DNA of 64,000 bases. Source: Zobellia uliginosa (lineage in GTDB: Bacteria; Bacteroidota; Bacteroidia; Flavobacteriales; Flavobacteriaceae). Positions 36,598 to 45,121 of the stretch are shown here, in pieces. Numbering within the stretch: position 1 is the stretch's first letter; each line of letters begins with the position of its first letter. Location: contig NZ_JAHKPY010000015.1 in NCBI RefSeq assembly GCF_018860745.1, positions 147,570 to 211,569 of the forward strand. The letters are read 5' to 3'. The translations under genes were made by a program, and so were the position numbers. The notes under the pieces are model-generated. The model saw only the letters and a list, made by a program, of their open reading frames with translations, was not told the origin of the DNA and made no database searches.

Positions 36598-37170
36598 TTA
36601 TGGTATTTTATTATAAGCTTCCACTATGCGTGATTTAGCTCGTTTCAGCCGCATTTTTACTGCACTTTCACCAACATCTAAAATTGAAGTTAGTTCCTTT
36701 ATTGATATATCGTCTTGATACTTTAAAAGCAATATTTTTTTATCCTCAGGAGCTACTAATTCCAAGGCTTTTTTAAGCTTTTCCGCACGCATATTGGCTA
36801 TCTCTTGATCATCATCCAAAACCGCAATAGGTTTTGTTGATTGGGAAATAGAGTCAGATTTGTCACTCATTAACCGCTGCTTGTTCCGGTTTACATAATT
36901 CACACAAAAATTATAGGTGAACGCATATACCCAAGTAGAGAATTTTGATTTCCCTTTAAAGCTGGACAATTTAACAAAAAGCATCAAGAAAACATCTTGT
37001 GTCAAATCTTGAGCTTCTGCTTGTGAGTTGGAAAAACTGTAACATTTATTATAAACCCTTTGCGCGTACCTGTCGTAAAGCACAGCAAATAACATGGCAT
37101 TGTTATGCCTTGCTATTTTTCGCACGAGCTCTTCATCCGACATTGATTCCGGTACTACTTCTGTTTCCAA
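36598..37170 (-). CDS. RNA polymerase ECF sigma-70 factor
   Basis: The 190-aa protein has region 2 (YDRYAQRVYNKCYSFSNSQAEAQDLTQDVFLMLFVKLSSF, then STWVYAFTYNFCVNYVNR) and region 4 (EDKKILLLKYQDDISIKELTSILDVGESAVKMRLKRAKSRI). There is no large domain between them, as expected for ECF type. It leads an operon with the 61-aa protein and MscS channel, so its regulon may deal with envelope or osmotic stress (inference). A consensus housekeeping promoter precedes it. Confidence 0.93.
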   Translation of the reverse strand: METEVVPESMSDEELVRKIARHNNAMLFAVLYDRYAQRVYNKCYSFSNSQAEAQDLTQDVFLMLFVKLSSFKGKSKFSTWVYAFTYNFCVNYVNRNKQRLMSDKSDSISQSTKPIAVLDDDQEIANMRAEKLKKALELVAPEDKKILLLKYQDDISIKELTSILDVGESAVKMRLKRAKSRIVEAYNKIP

Positions 37171-37260
37171 TATTAGGTTGGGTTGCTAGTTACTTAAATT
37201 GCGATACATAAATTGAATATAACTCCCTTTATGAACCTTAACAGATTTATCAACGAAATG

Positions 37261-37289
37261 CAAAGGTAAAAATATACCATCAAGAACAA
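37261..37289 (-). promoter_or_regulatory. Promoter of the ECF sigma operon
   Basis: On the minus strand TACCTTTG (37261-37268) matches the -7 box and TTG (37287-37289) lies 18 bp further upstream at -33, which is good Bacteroidota spacing. The predicted leader is about 85 nt. Confidence 0.6.
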
Positions 37290-37430
37290 CCTTCTAAATC
37301 AAAAAGTAATTTTCAAGGCATCCTTTTTTTTAACCAAAACAAGGGATTGCTATATAAATCAAAGAACGTTTGAGCCATGTTTATGTCTAGGCTACGTATA
37401 TATAAAAAAACCGATTATTATACGAACAAA

Positions 37431-37730
37431 CTATGAGACATTCAACTTTTCATGTCTTCTTCGGTAAGTTCGCTCAATCTTTTCTATCCTAACTCTTCTT
37501 TCCTTCTCTTTTACTAGATTTAAAGACTTTTTCTCTTTAGCCAAAACCTCATCCGTGTGGCCTGAAGGTTTAGCCTTTTGCAAAACAGTATCATTCGCAG
37601 AACTTAGGGGTTCTATCTCCTTAGTTACAGCGTTTGATGAAAAAAGAATATTGGGCAACATTACAACCATTCCTAATAAAAAAATGGCAATACTAATACT
37701 GAAAAAAATAAATACAAGATCATTCATCAT
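37431..37730 (-). CDS. Small single-pass membrane protein, hypothetical
   Basis: This 99-aa frame begins with one hydrophobic helix (LVFIFFSISIAIFLLGMVVMLPNILF). A polar linker and a strongly charged tail rich in lysine and arginine (KEKERRVRIEKIERTYRRRHEK) follow. No family was recognised. It lies between the sigma operon and a second, even smaller membrane frame of similar layout. Coding is supported by the clear domain layout and the lack of any competing gene; function is unknown. Confidence 0.55.
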   Translation of the reverse strand: MMNDLVFIFFSISIAIFLLGMVVMLPNILFSSNAVTKEIEPLSSANDTVLQKAKPSGHTDEVLAKEKKSLNLVKEKERRVRIEKIERTYRRRHEKLNVS

Positions 37731-37883
37731 ATAGTAATTTAGTTAGTCTATATAATTAGACCCAACAATTGGCAAAAAGTCACACCAATTACAATAAAAA
37801 AAACAAATACTATATCTAAAAAGATGATTGCCAAAGAAAGAAAGACAATAGAAGAAAAAAATAGGATTTCTAATAGAGAAATA

Positions 37884-38060
37884 TTACTCTACTCTCTCTT
37901 TTATATTTGTTCTAGACCTCACCTTATTTTGTGATTTTGAAGATTCCATTCCTTCCTTAATATACTTTTTAGAGGATATTACCGAAGGAATCACAAACAA
38001 TACAATGACCAAGAAGATGATCAAACTGATTGCTAAAAGCAGAATAAAAGGGTTAAACAC
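37884..38060 (-). CDS. 58-aa putative membrane protein, GTG start
   Basis: A short frame starting with GTG at 38060 encodes a very hydrophobic helix (residues 5-28, with LLLAISLIIFLVIVLFVI) and a basic tail (SSKKYIKEG ... RTNIKERVE). A TAA stop four codons upstream in frame leaves GTG as the only usual start. The layout of N-terminal helix plus charged cytoplasmic tail matches the 99-aa frame 150 bp further downstream. It has no recognised family and could be a chance frame, but low-complexity AT-rich sequence would rarely give such a clean helix and tail. Confidence 0.4.
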   Translation of the reverse strand: MFNPFILLLAISLIIFLVIVLFVIPSVISSKKYIKEGMESSKSQNKVRSRTNIKERVE

Positions 38061-38248
38061 AATTAGGAATTAACGGGTTATATATTTATATGAAACTGTA
38101 TAAGCCAAAAAGTCACTAAAAAGGAGAAAAAAATAGATATTTCCCTAAATTAAGAGCAAAAAGAGCCTTTTTAGGCAATTAAAGAGAGAAAAACTAAGTA
38201 TTCGCTAAATATGTAGAATTTGGAATAACAAAAAGAGAAGAAATACTG

Positions 38249-38323
38249 TGGGTCATACTGGATTCGAACCAGTGACCTCTGCCCTGTCAAGGCAGCGCTC
38301 TAAACCAACTGAGCTAATGACCC
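38249..38323 (-). tRNA. tRNA-Val (anticodon GAC)
   Basis: The 75-nt cloverleaf reads on the minus strand. The acceptor GGGTCAT pairs with ATGACCC, the D arm is GCTC/GAGC, the anticodon stem is CTGCC/GGCAG with loop TTGACAG, and the T arm is ACTGG/CCAGT with TTCGAAT. Anticodon GAC reads valine GUC and GUU. The CCA end is not encoded. Confidence 0.95.
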
Positions 38324-38753
38324 CAAAATAGTGGGTCAAAGGTAAAATTATTTTTGGATTGAGAAAATATAAATCACAAGGTGAAGCTTAAAGATTTCTT
38401 ACTTAAGAAGCCTATTTTTTTTGTTAACAGTTCACATAACCGTTAATCAAACATAAATAAACTCAAAACGATTACATTTATAAGTAAATGATTTTATGGT
38501 ATTTACATATTTATTTAATATACAAAAACTTTACATGGCCAAAATTGACCATTTGTTGCCCTATTGGTAACATAAGTAATATGTATTTTGCGCAAACCGT
38601 ATTAGATTTACTCCATTTCATTAAAGATTATCTTAATATTTTAAAAGAAGTGTTGACTACAGTTCTTTTTTTAAGTAATTGAATTAGTCATATGAAATCG
38701 ATAATTTGTTTATACACGCTCAACCAGAATAAAAAGATTAAGAACCTATAATT
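38324..38753. other. 430-bp AT-rich spacer
   Basis: Between tRNA-Val(GAC) and the DUF2231-cytochrome gene I find no supported gene, consensus promoter or hairpin. A 64-codon plus-strand frame (38488-38682) has no recognisable features. Confidence 0.4.
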
Positions 38754-40124
38754 ATGATTGCATTAGAATTCACAACTTTTTTAGGTCGTTTCCATCCGCT
38801 GTTCGTACACCTTCCCATAGGATTTTTATTTCTGGCCATTGTATTGGAATGGTACGAAAGTTTTAGAAAGACCGAAGTTAAAAGCAAATTAATTCCAATA
38901 GCATGGTTATTAGGAGCCGTAAGTGCCACAGGAGCTGCCGTTACTGGCTGGTTTTTGGGAGAGACAGGTTTATACGAAGAAGAATATCTATTTTCTCACC
39001 GTTGGCTTGGTGTAGCCCTTGTTGTAGTTGCGTTTGTAGGATGGTATATAAAAAGCAAACCCAAAGCTTTCCCTGTTAAATTACAACATGGTTTCAATAT
39101 ACTACTCTTAGCGATGCTCTTCATTGAAGGACACAAAGGAGGAAATTTGACGCATGGTGAAACCTATTTAACAGAATACGCACCTGCACCAATCCAGAAA
39201 CTTATTGGCGGTACAGGAAACAAAGACGTACTTCCTGAATTTGGCACCCCAGATTCCGTTCAGGTCTATGCAGATTTAGTTGCTCCTATTTTTGATGCGA
39301 AATGTATAGGTTGCCATAATGCTGAAATAAAAAGAGGCGGACTCAATATGAGCCATCCCGATTCCTTAAGAATGGGTGGCGAGAGCGAGAACGTCATTGC
39401 AGCTGGCAATACGGAAGGAAGCGAATTATTCAAAAGAATTACACTTCCGCCTAAGAATATAAAATTCATGCCACCTACGAACAACGCTCTTACTTATGAT
39501 GAGATTAAAACTGTAGAATGGTGGATAGAGCAAGGAGCACCTTTTGAAGGTTCACTTGCAAGTTTGAAGGTTACCGAAAACATTAAGCCTATTCTACTTA
39601 GAAGATATGGTATTGACACAAACCCAAAACCATGGTACGAAACGGTACAGCTTCAAAAACTAGACAGCATGCAACTATCCAGTTTGGTTCAAACCGGTTT
39701 TGAAGTTAAAACTTTAGGCCCTGACAATTCGCTATTAGACATCAAGTATTCCGGATCGGACCTTACCAAAGAGAAACTATCTGAACTTGAAAATGTAAAA
39801 GAATATATTACCTGGTTATCTTTAGCTAACAGTAATGTCTCAGATGAATTACTGTCTAGCGTTTCACAATTCACTAACCTGACTCGTTTGGAATTGGAAA
39901 AAACGGCAATTTCAGATAAAGGAGTAGCACATTTATCTGAATTGGAGCATTTAGAGGCACTAAACCTATACGGTACCAAAGTAACCGATGCCTGCCTGCC
40001 CTACATAGAGAAAATTAGCAGCCTTAAGCGTGTTTATCTCTGGCAAACAGGTGTAAGCCCACAAACCGCCAAAAGCACTCAAGAGAACAACGAGAGATTG
40101 AAAATCGTAATCGGGAAGGGCTAA
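38754..40124 (+). CDS. DUF2231 membrane / planctomycete-type cytochrome c / leucine-rich repeat fusion
   Basis: The 456-aa protein joins three parts. Residues about 1-130 are a four-helix DUF2231-like membrane domain (GRFHPLFVHLPIGFLFLAI; conserved histidines in FSHRWLG and LQHGF). Residues about 165-265 form a PSCyt1-like cytochrome c domain with heme motif CIGCH (Cys184-His188) and a probable axial Met239 in KFMPP. Residues about 330-450 are leucine-rich repeat-like (LTRLELEKTAISDKGVAHLSELEHLEALNLYGTKVTD). The cytochrome and LRR parts are expected in the periplasm. The substrate or redox partner is unknown. It is a single-gene unit with its own terminator. Confidence 0.8.
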   Translation: MIALEFTTFLGRFHPLFVHLPIGFLFLAIVLEWYESFRKTEVKSKLIPIAWLLGAVSATGAAVTGWFLGETGLYEEEYLFSHRWLGVALVVVAFVGWYIKSKPKAFPVKLQHGFNILLLAMLFIEGHKGGNLTHGETYLTEYAPAPIQKLIGGTGNKDVLPEFGTPDSVQVYADLVAPIFDAKCIGCHNAEIKRGGLNMSHPDSLRMGGESENVIAAGNTEGSELFKRITLPPKNIKFMPPTNNALTYDEIKTVEWWIEQGAPFEGSLASLKVTENIKPILLRRYGIDTNPKPWYETVQLQKLDSMQLSSLVQTGFEVKTLGPDNSLLDIKYSGSDLTKEKLSELENVKEYITWLSLANSNVSDELLSSVSQFTNLTRLELEKTAISDKGVAHLSELEHLEALNLYGTKVTDACLPYIEKISSLKRVYLWQTGVSPQTAKSTQENNERLKIVIGKG

Positions 40125-40150
40125 ATAAGATGGTGTGAGTTTTATAGATT

Positions 40151-40186
40151 AAAAATGACATCCAATTAATTGGATGTCATTTTTTT
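40151..40186 (+). terminator. Intrinsic terminator, 34-bp perfect palindrome
   Basis: Positions 40151-40184 form a perfect palindrome centred on CCAATTAATTGG and running into a T-run. It lies just after the DUF2231-cytochrome gene. From 40187 to the next tRNA (40351) nothing else was recognised. Confidence 0.85.
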
Positions 40187-40351
40187 ACAGAATAAACTAT
40201 ACATTATTCTCAAAATATTCTTTTAACAGAGCGGATATAGCTTGAGAAAATCCGACATAGTATCTGCCCAAGGTTTCTGAGTATAATATGCAGGTTACAA
40301 ATGCCATAAAACGAAAAAATCCCCAAACATATTAATGCTTGAGGATTCTTG

Positions 40352-40426
40352 TGGGCAATGAGGGATTCGAACCCCCGACCCCCTCGGTGTAAACGAGGTG
40401 CTCTGAACCAACTGAGCTAATTGCCC
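40352..40426 (-). tRNA. tRNA-Val (anticodon TAC)
   Basis: The 75-nt minus-strand cloverleaf has acceptor GGGCAAT/ATTGCCC, anticodon stem CCTCG/CGAGG with loop TTTACAC, and T loop TTCGAAT. Anticodon TAC reads valine GUA and GUG. It is a second valine isoacceptor 2.1 kb from the first. Confidence 0.95.
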
Positions 40427-40485
40427 TAAAAGGTGTGCAAATATAAGACTGTTTTTTACTTCTCAAAAGAAAAAAGCAAAAAAAA

Positions 40486-41694
40486 TTAAATCACTTCCGA
40501 AACAGTGAACGTACTACCTCCTAAATAGATGAAATCTTCTGGCTCTGCATCTGCCAAAGCAGCACGGTAAGCAGCATCAACAGTGTTGAAGCTTTTACCT
40601 ATTAAACCAAATTCCTTTGCTTTGTCTACCAACTCTTTAACCTCTAATCCACGAGAAATTTGAGGAGAAGCAAAGTAGTATTCGGCATCTTTAGGAAATA
40701 TGGGCAGTATAGCATTCAGGTCCTTCCCTTTTACAAAACCAAGGACAAAAAATAATTTTTTAAATTTTTGTTTCTTCACCTGGTTTACCACAATAGATAG
40801 TCCTTCTTTATTATGGGCGGTATCACAAATCACTTTTGGATTATCCTGCAACTGTTGCCATCTACCCATTAGACCCGTATTTTGAACCACCTTAAGAAGC
40901 CCTGAACGTATTTGCTCATGAGTTACATTAAAACTAAGTTGTCGCACAGTAGCTAATACGCCTTTTATGTTCTTTTCCTGATATGCTCCTAAAAGCGAAG
41001 TTTCAAAAACCTCATCTATTTCTTTTTCAGCATAAACGAGTTTGGCATTCTTCAATTCCGCTATATTCTTAAAAGTTTCCGCAGTTTCAAATTGATACTC
41101 ACTAATGACCACAGGAGTACTTTCTTTGATAATTCCAGCTTTCTCAAAAGCTATCTTAGCCAATGTATCTCCCAACATATCTACATGATCAAAACCAATG
41201 TTGGTTATAAGACTTACTTCTGGCGTAATAATATTAGTAGAATCCAACCTTCCTCCTAAACCAACCTCAACGACTGCGATCTCAACTTTTTGTTTGGCAA
41301 AATAGTCGAACGCCATACCCACGGTCATCTCAAAAAAAGACAGCTGATGATTTTCAAAGTAGGATTGATTGTTAGCTATGAATTCAACTACAAAACTTTC
41401 AGCAACACATTCACCATTTATACGTATACGCTCTCTAAAATCTTTTAAATGAGGGGAAGTGTACAAACCAACTTTATAACCCGCTTCTTGAAGAATGGAT
41501 GCCAACATATGACTGCTAGAACCTTTGCCATTGGTTCCACCAACATGGATGCTTTTGAATTTATTTTCTGGATTACCTAAATAGTTTGCGAGATTGCGAA
41601 TACCATCAAGTTTGGCATTATAGGCTTGCTTTCCTTTTTGTTGATACATTGGAAGTTGCGCAAACATCCAATCCAAAGTTTCCTGATAGGTCAC
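40486..41694 (-). CDS. folC: Folylpolyglutamate synthase / dihydrofolate synthase
   Basis: FolC adds glutamates to folates and, in the bifunctional form, makes dihydrofolate from dihydropteroate. The 402-aa protein has the P-loop HVGGTNGKGSSSHMLA, SPHLKDFRERIRING, VEVGLGGRLDSTN, NIGFDHVDMLG and the C-terminal ligase part with ICDTAHNKEG. Its start overlaps the tonB stop by 4 bp, so it is translated with the exbB-exbD-tonB transcript. Confidence 0.93.
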   Translation of the reverse strand: MTYQETLDWMFAQLPMYQQKGKQAYNAKLDGIRNLANYLGNPENKFKSIHVGGTNGKGSSSHMLASILQEAGYKVGLYTSPHLKDFRERIRINGECVAESFVVEFIANNQSYFENHQLSFFEMTVGMAFDYFAKQKVEIAVVEVGLGGRLDSTNIITPEVSLITNIGFDHVDMLGDTLAKIAFEKAGIIKESTPVVISEYQFETAETFKNIAELKNAKLVYAEKEIDEVFETSLLGAYQEKNIKGVLATVRQLSFNVTHEQIRSGLLKVVQNTGLMGRWQQLQDNPKVICDTAHNKEGLSIVVNQVKKQKFKKLFFVLGFVKGKDLNAILPIFPKDAEYYFASPQISRGLEVKELVDKAKEFGLIGKSFNTVDAAYRAALADAEPEDFIYLGGSTFTVSEVI

Positions 41695-42632
41695 TCTCCT
41701 AATTTAAAGTTTACTACAACAAAACCTACTTGTTGACTAGGCGCATTAGAATCCAAGTTCCACTTATGTTTAAAAGCGGTTTTCTTTGCAGGATCCAGTA
41801 AACAAGGACTATTATTCGTAGTCCCCTTAACGCCTGGTGTAGCGCTAATAACATTTCCATTTCGGTCTACAATGATTTTCACCACTACCCTACCCTCTTC
41901 GTTACATTGTTGCTTTACCTGGCCTTTTCCGACCAAAGAACGGCCGTTAAGCCCATACCCTCCTGTTCCGCTGCCAGAACCTGGACTACCATAATAACTA
42001 GTAGCGTATGGATCTCCATCTTGTTGACCTTTATCACCTGCTCTGTTGTCATCACCTTCACTACCTGAAGCATTACCGTCAGATTTACTTATACCTCCAA
42101 TAAGCGCATCAAGTTTTTTCTTTTTGGCTTCTTGTTCTTTACGGGCCTTCTCTTCTGCAGCCTTCTTTTCTTGAGCTTTTTTAGCTGCTTCGGCTTTTGC
42201 TTTTTTCTGAGCATCTTCAGCCTTTTTCTTTGCGGCCTTTGCAGCTTCTTCAGCTTTCTTTTTGGCTTCTTCTGCTTTTTTAATTTTGATAGACTCTTCG
42301 TTCTCCTGTGTCAATACCTTTTCCGCTGGTGCTTCTTCCGCAACTACTTCTTCGGGCACCTCTTCTGCAACTTCTTCTATTTCTTCAACGACTTCTTCTT
42401 GTTTTGAAGGTTCTACGGGTGGTGTTTCCAAAGGTTCCGAACGAATCTTTTCTTTTGGCTGTACCGTACCACTCCCAAAATCCGTAGTTCCGAAATTAAC
42501 AGAAATTCCGTTTTCGATAGGTGGGTCCATATAAGTAAGGCCTATATAGAACAATACAAGCAGGAGTACACTTAATAAGAATGTAGTAAGTGTAAATGAC
42601 TTTTTTTTGTGTCTCGTGTCTAGGAATGACAT
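41691..42632 (-). CDS. tonB: TonB-family energy transducer with TolA-like helical linker
   Basis: The 313-aa protein has one N-terminal membrane helix (TTFLLSVLLLVLFYIGLTY), then a Pro/Glu/Val-rich stretch. A long lysine/alanine/glutamate helix (about residues 117-175, repeats of KKAEEAAKAA) follows like that of TolA. A Gly/Ser/Asp linker and a C-terminal TonB/TolA domain (KQQCNEEGRVVVKIIVDRNGNVISATPG) complete it. It sits directly after exbB and exbD, so it is the transducer of this complex. The TolA-like spacer means a Tol-type envelope function is also possible. Confidence 0.88.
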   Translation of the reverse strand: MSFLDTRHKKKSFTLTTFLLSVLLLVLFYIGLTYMDPPIENGISVNFGTTDFGSGTVQPKEKIRSEPLETPPVEPSKQEEVVEEIEEVAEEVPEEVVAEEAPAEKVLTQENEESIKIKKAEEAKKKAEEAAKAAKKKAEDAQKKAKAEAAKKAQEKKAAEEKARKEQEAKKKKLDALIGGISKSDGNASGSEGDDNRAGDKGQQDGDPYATSYYGSPGSGSGTGGYGLNGRSLVGKGQVKQQCNEEGRVVVKIIVDRNGNVISATPGVKGTTNNSPCLLDPAKKTAFKHKWNLDSNAPSQQVGFVVVNFKLGE

Positions 42633-43018
42633 TAATTGGGTCGCACAGCCAAGATAACCTTATAACTATTTCTATTGGCAATATCCATAACGTTAACCGC
42701 CTCTTTGATGGCAACGCTCTCTTCTGCCCTTAAAATAATAGTGGGTTTGTCCTGCCCTTCTAGTGCCTTTTTAAGTTCAATTTCTATGTATTCTCCGTTA
42801 ATTTTCTCGTTGTTAACGTAGTACTGTAAGTTCTTATCTATACTTACTGAAACGTTTTGAGTATTTGTAGACTTTCCTTTGGCCTTAGGCAATAGTAAAT
42901 CTAAAGCGTTTGGAGAGTTTGCTGTAAGCATAAAGAATATCAATAACAGAAATACAATATCTGTCATTGAAGACATGCTAAAATCCGGACTAACCTTGTT
43001 TCTTCCCTTTAATTTCAT
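42632..43018 (-). CDS. exbD: ExbD/TolR biopolymer transport protein
   Basis: This 128-aa inner-membrane protein has a single helix with the proton-relay aspartate in SMTDIVFLLLIFFMLTA and a periplasmic ExbD domain (YVNNEKINGEYIEIELKKAL ... VILAVRPN). It forms the proton-driven motor with ExbB. Its 3' end shares one base with the tonB start, and exbB lies 10 bp upstream. Confidence 0.93.
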   Translation of the reverse strand: MKLKGRNKVSPDFSMSSMTDIVFLLLIFFMLTANSPNALDLLLPKAKGKSTNTQNVSVSIDKNLQYYVNNEKINGEYIEIELKKALEGQDKPTIILRAEESVAIKEAVNVMDIANRNSYKVILAVRPN

Positions 43019-43028
43019 GTCGTGTGAA

Positions 43029-43721
43029 TTATAAAGGTTCGTTCAACAAGTCTAAAAACTCTACGGCATTAGCCTCCATTTTATGAACCACTTTATCGGT
43101 TCTGTTCACTAAGTGATTGTAACCTATATAGGCTATAATACCAACAATAAGTCCAGCAACAGTTGTTGTCATGGCCGTATAGATACCTGAAGCCAGAGAG
43201 CCCATTTCCGCTTGACCTCCACTAGTTGCCATTTCATGGAATGCCAATATCATACCTATTACCGTTCCCAAAAATCCGATCATTGGCGCAGCACCGGCTA
43301 CGGTTGCCAAAATACTAACGTTCTTCTCCAGTTTATAAACCTCTAAGGTGCCTGCATTTTCAATTGCGGTGTTGATGTCGTCCAATGGCTTTCCTATTCG
43401 GGAAACCCCTTTTTCGGTTAATCTAGCCACCGGCGAATCAGTCTGCGCACAAAGTAGTTTTGCCGCTTCCAATTTACCACTGGTTACGTAGTCCCGAATT
43501 TGATTCATAAAATTGCTATCTATCTTAGAGGCCGCCTTAATAGCGAAAATCCGCTCAAAGTATATATAGAGAGCAATAAACAACATGATAAAAAGTACCG
43601 TTATAATAAGCACACTACCTGTTCCGCCATTAAATATCAAATCGATAACGGAAAGTGTCTTTTCTTCTGACATAACATCCCCTGTTGCAGGATCTTGAGC
43701 CATATCTTGAAATAACATCAT
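43029..43721 (-). CDS. exbB: MotA/TolQ/ExbB proton channel protein
   Basis: The 230-aa protein has three membrane helices: TGSVLIITVLFIMLFIALYIYFERI, VSILATVAGAAPMIGFLGTVIGMILAF and GIYTAMTTTVAGLIVGIIAYIGYN. The latter two are the proton-channel signature. It is the first gene of the exbB-exbD-tonB-folC run. It starts 51 bp after nhaD ends, with no obvious terminator, so the run may extend back to glutamate dehydrogenase. Confidence 0.92.
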   Translation of the reverse strand: MMLFQDMAQDPATGDVMSEEKTLSVIDLIFNGGTGSVLIITVLFIMLFIALYIYFERIFAIKAASKIDSNFMNQIRDYVTSGKLEAAKLLCAQTDSPVARLTEKGVSRIGKPLDDINTAIENAGTLEVYKLEKNVSILATVAGAAPMIGFLGTVIGMILAFHEMATSGGQAEMGSLASGIYTAMTTTVAGLIVGIIAYIGYNHLVNRTDKVVHKMEANAVEFLDLLNEPL

Positions 43722-43772
43722 AAAATTTATAGGTATTAGAGTTGCCTCTATAACGGTCTTTTATCGATTAAA

Positions 43773-45110
43773 TTATGCGTTTAAGAGAAAATCTCTCAAG
43801 AAAATAAAAGTTAAGGCCCCCGAAACAAAACCAATCAATGCCAACCATGAAATTTTCTTTAAATACCAGAAGAAATCAATCTTCTCCATACCCATTGCAA
43901 CCACACCTGCAGCAGATCCAATAATCAGCATACTACCACCTGTACCAGCTGAATATGCAATAAAATGCCATAGTGGGTTATCCATAGGTTCCGAGAACAT
44001 TCCTAAACTAGCTGCCACTAAAGGAACGTTATCAATAACGGCAGAACCAATACCAAATAACATTACAACAATGTCCGTATTAGGTATAGCTTCGTTTAAA
44101 GCTTCTGCATAGTGGAACAACATACCCAAAGACTCTAAAGCCGCAACCGCTAATAATATCCCCAGGAAAAACAATATACTAGGAAGTTCGATCTTAGATA
44201 ACGATGCGTGTACAGGGCTGTGATGACCTACCGTATCATCGCCTTCACCTTCAACATTTGACAAACTGAATTTTGAATTACTATAAATCTCCGCAAAAGT
44301 TGCTACAACTGCCAAGGAAAGCATCATACCAACATATGGTGGCAAGTGAGTAACTGTTTTAAAGAACGGAACAAACACAATTGCACTCAATCCCAAATAC
44401 AACATGGTTGCTCCATATCTAGATTTAGGCTCTTCCAAAGACCCCACATCACTATCAAGATTACCACTAAAGGCTTTGAATCTACTTGCTATCAAAACCG
44501 GCACTACCATACAAACTATGGAAGGCAGAAGAACATGCTCCACTAACTGTAACGCAGATACCTTGTTGGCAATCCATAACATTGTTGTTGTTACATCACC
44601 AATTGGAGACCAGGCTCCACCTGCGTTAGCGGTGATGATGATCATACCTGCAAACCACAAGCGCGTATCCCTATCTTTTATGACTTTTTGTAAAATCGTA
44701 ATTAATACGATAGTTGCGGTTAAATTGTCGATTATAGCCGAAAGAACAAAGGCCAATATAGAAAACAACCATAATAGCTTACGTTTACTTTTCGTTCTTA
44801 TGAAACCTTTTATAGTTGCAAAACCATCAAAATAATCAATGATTTCCACAATGGTCATCGCCCCTAATAAAAAGACAAGAATTTCTGCCGTTTTCCCTAA
44901 GTGATGCAGTAGAATCTCATCAAGATGGGTGGGTTCAAGCTCCCTTAGCTGTGTATTCACCTCAAAAACATCCATATGGGTCAAGGCAATTATAGCCCAA
45001 AGAATAGCCATCATGGCCAAAGCCGGAATCAGCTTATCTATTTTAAGGTTATGTTCTAGGGTAATCGCAAGATAACCTGCGAGGAATACAATGATAATAA
45101 TGGTCTCCAT
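43773..45110 (-). CDS. nhaD: Sodium:proton antiporter NhaD
   Basis: This is an ion-transporter-superfamily membrane protein of 445 aa with about 12 helices. Family features are LVFLLGAMTIVEIIDYFDGFATIKGFI, AIIDNLTATIVLITIL, ITANAGGAWSPIGDVTTTMLWIA and GIGSAVIDNVPLVAASLGMF, together with AYSAGTGGSMLIIGSAAGVVAMGM. NhaD exports Na+ in exchange for H+, useful in seawater. It lies 11 bp downstream of the glutamate dehydrogenase gene, an uncommon partner. Confidence 0.9.
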   Translation of the reverse strand: METIIIIVFLAGYLAITLEHNLKIDKLIPALAMMAILWAIIALTHMDVFEVNTQLRELEPTHLDEILLHHLGKTAEILVFLLGAMTIVEIIDYFDGFATIKGFIRTKSKRKLLWLFSILAFVLSAIIDNLTATIVLITILQKVIKDRDTRLWFAGMIIITANAGGAWSPIGDVTTTMLWIANKVSALQLVEHVLLPSIVCMVVPVLIASRFKAFSGNLDSDVGSLEEPKSRYGATMLYLGLSAIVFVPFFKTVTHLPPYVGMMLSLAVVATFAEIYSNSKFSLSNVEGEGDDTVGHHSPVHASLSKIELPSILFFLGILLAVAALESLGMLFHYAEALNEAIPNTDIVVMLFGIGSAVIDNVPLVAASLGMFSEPMDNPLWHFIAYSAGTGGSMLIIGSAAGVVAMGMEKIDFFWYLKKISWLALIGFVSGALTFIFLRDFLLNA

Positions 45111-45121
45111 ACTCGTTCTAT

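Noticed and set aside
38488..38682. 64-codon plus-strand frame in the spacer before the DUF2231-cytochrome gene
   Set aside because: Composition looks like translated AT-rich noncoding DNA, with no signal peptide, regular helix or promoter; it overlaps no conserved pattern I recognise.
40151..40186. 34-bp palindrome as an operator
   Set aside because: It directly follows a stop codon and runs into T residues, which is fully explained by an intrinsic terminator.
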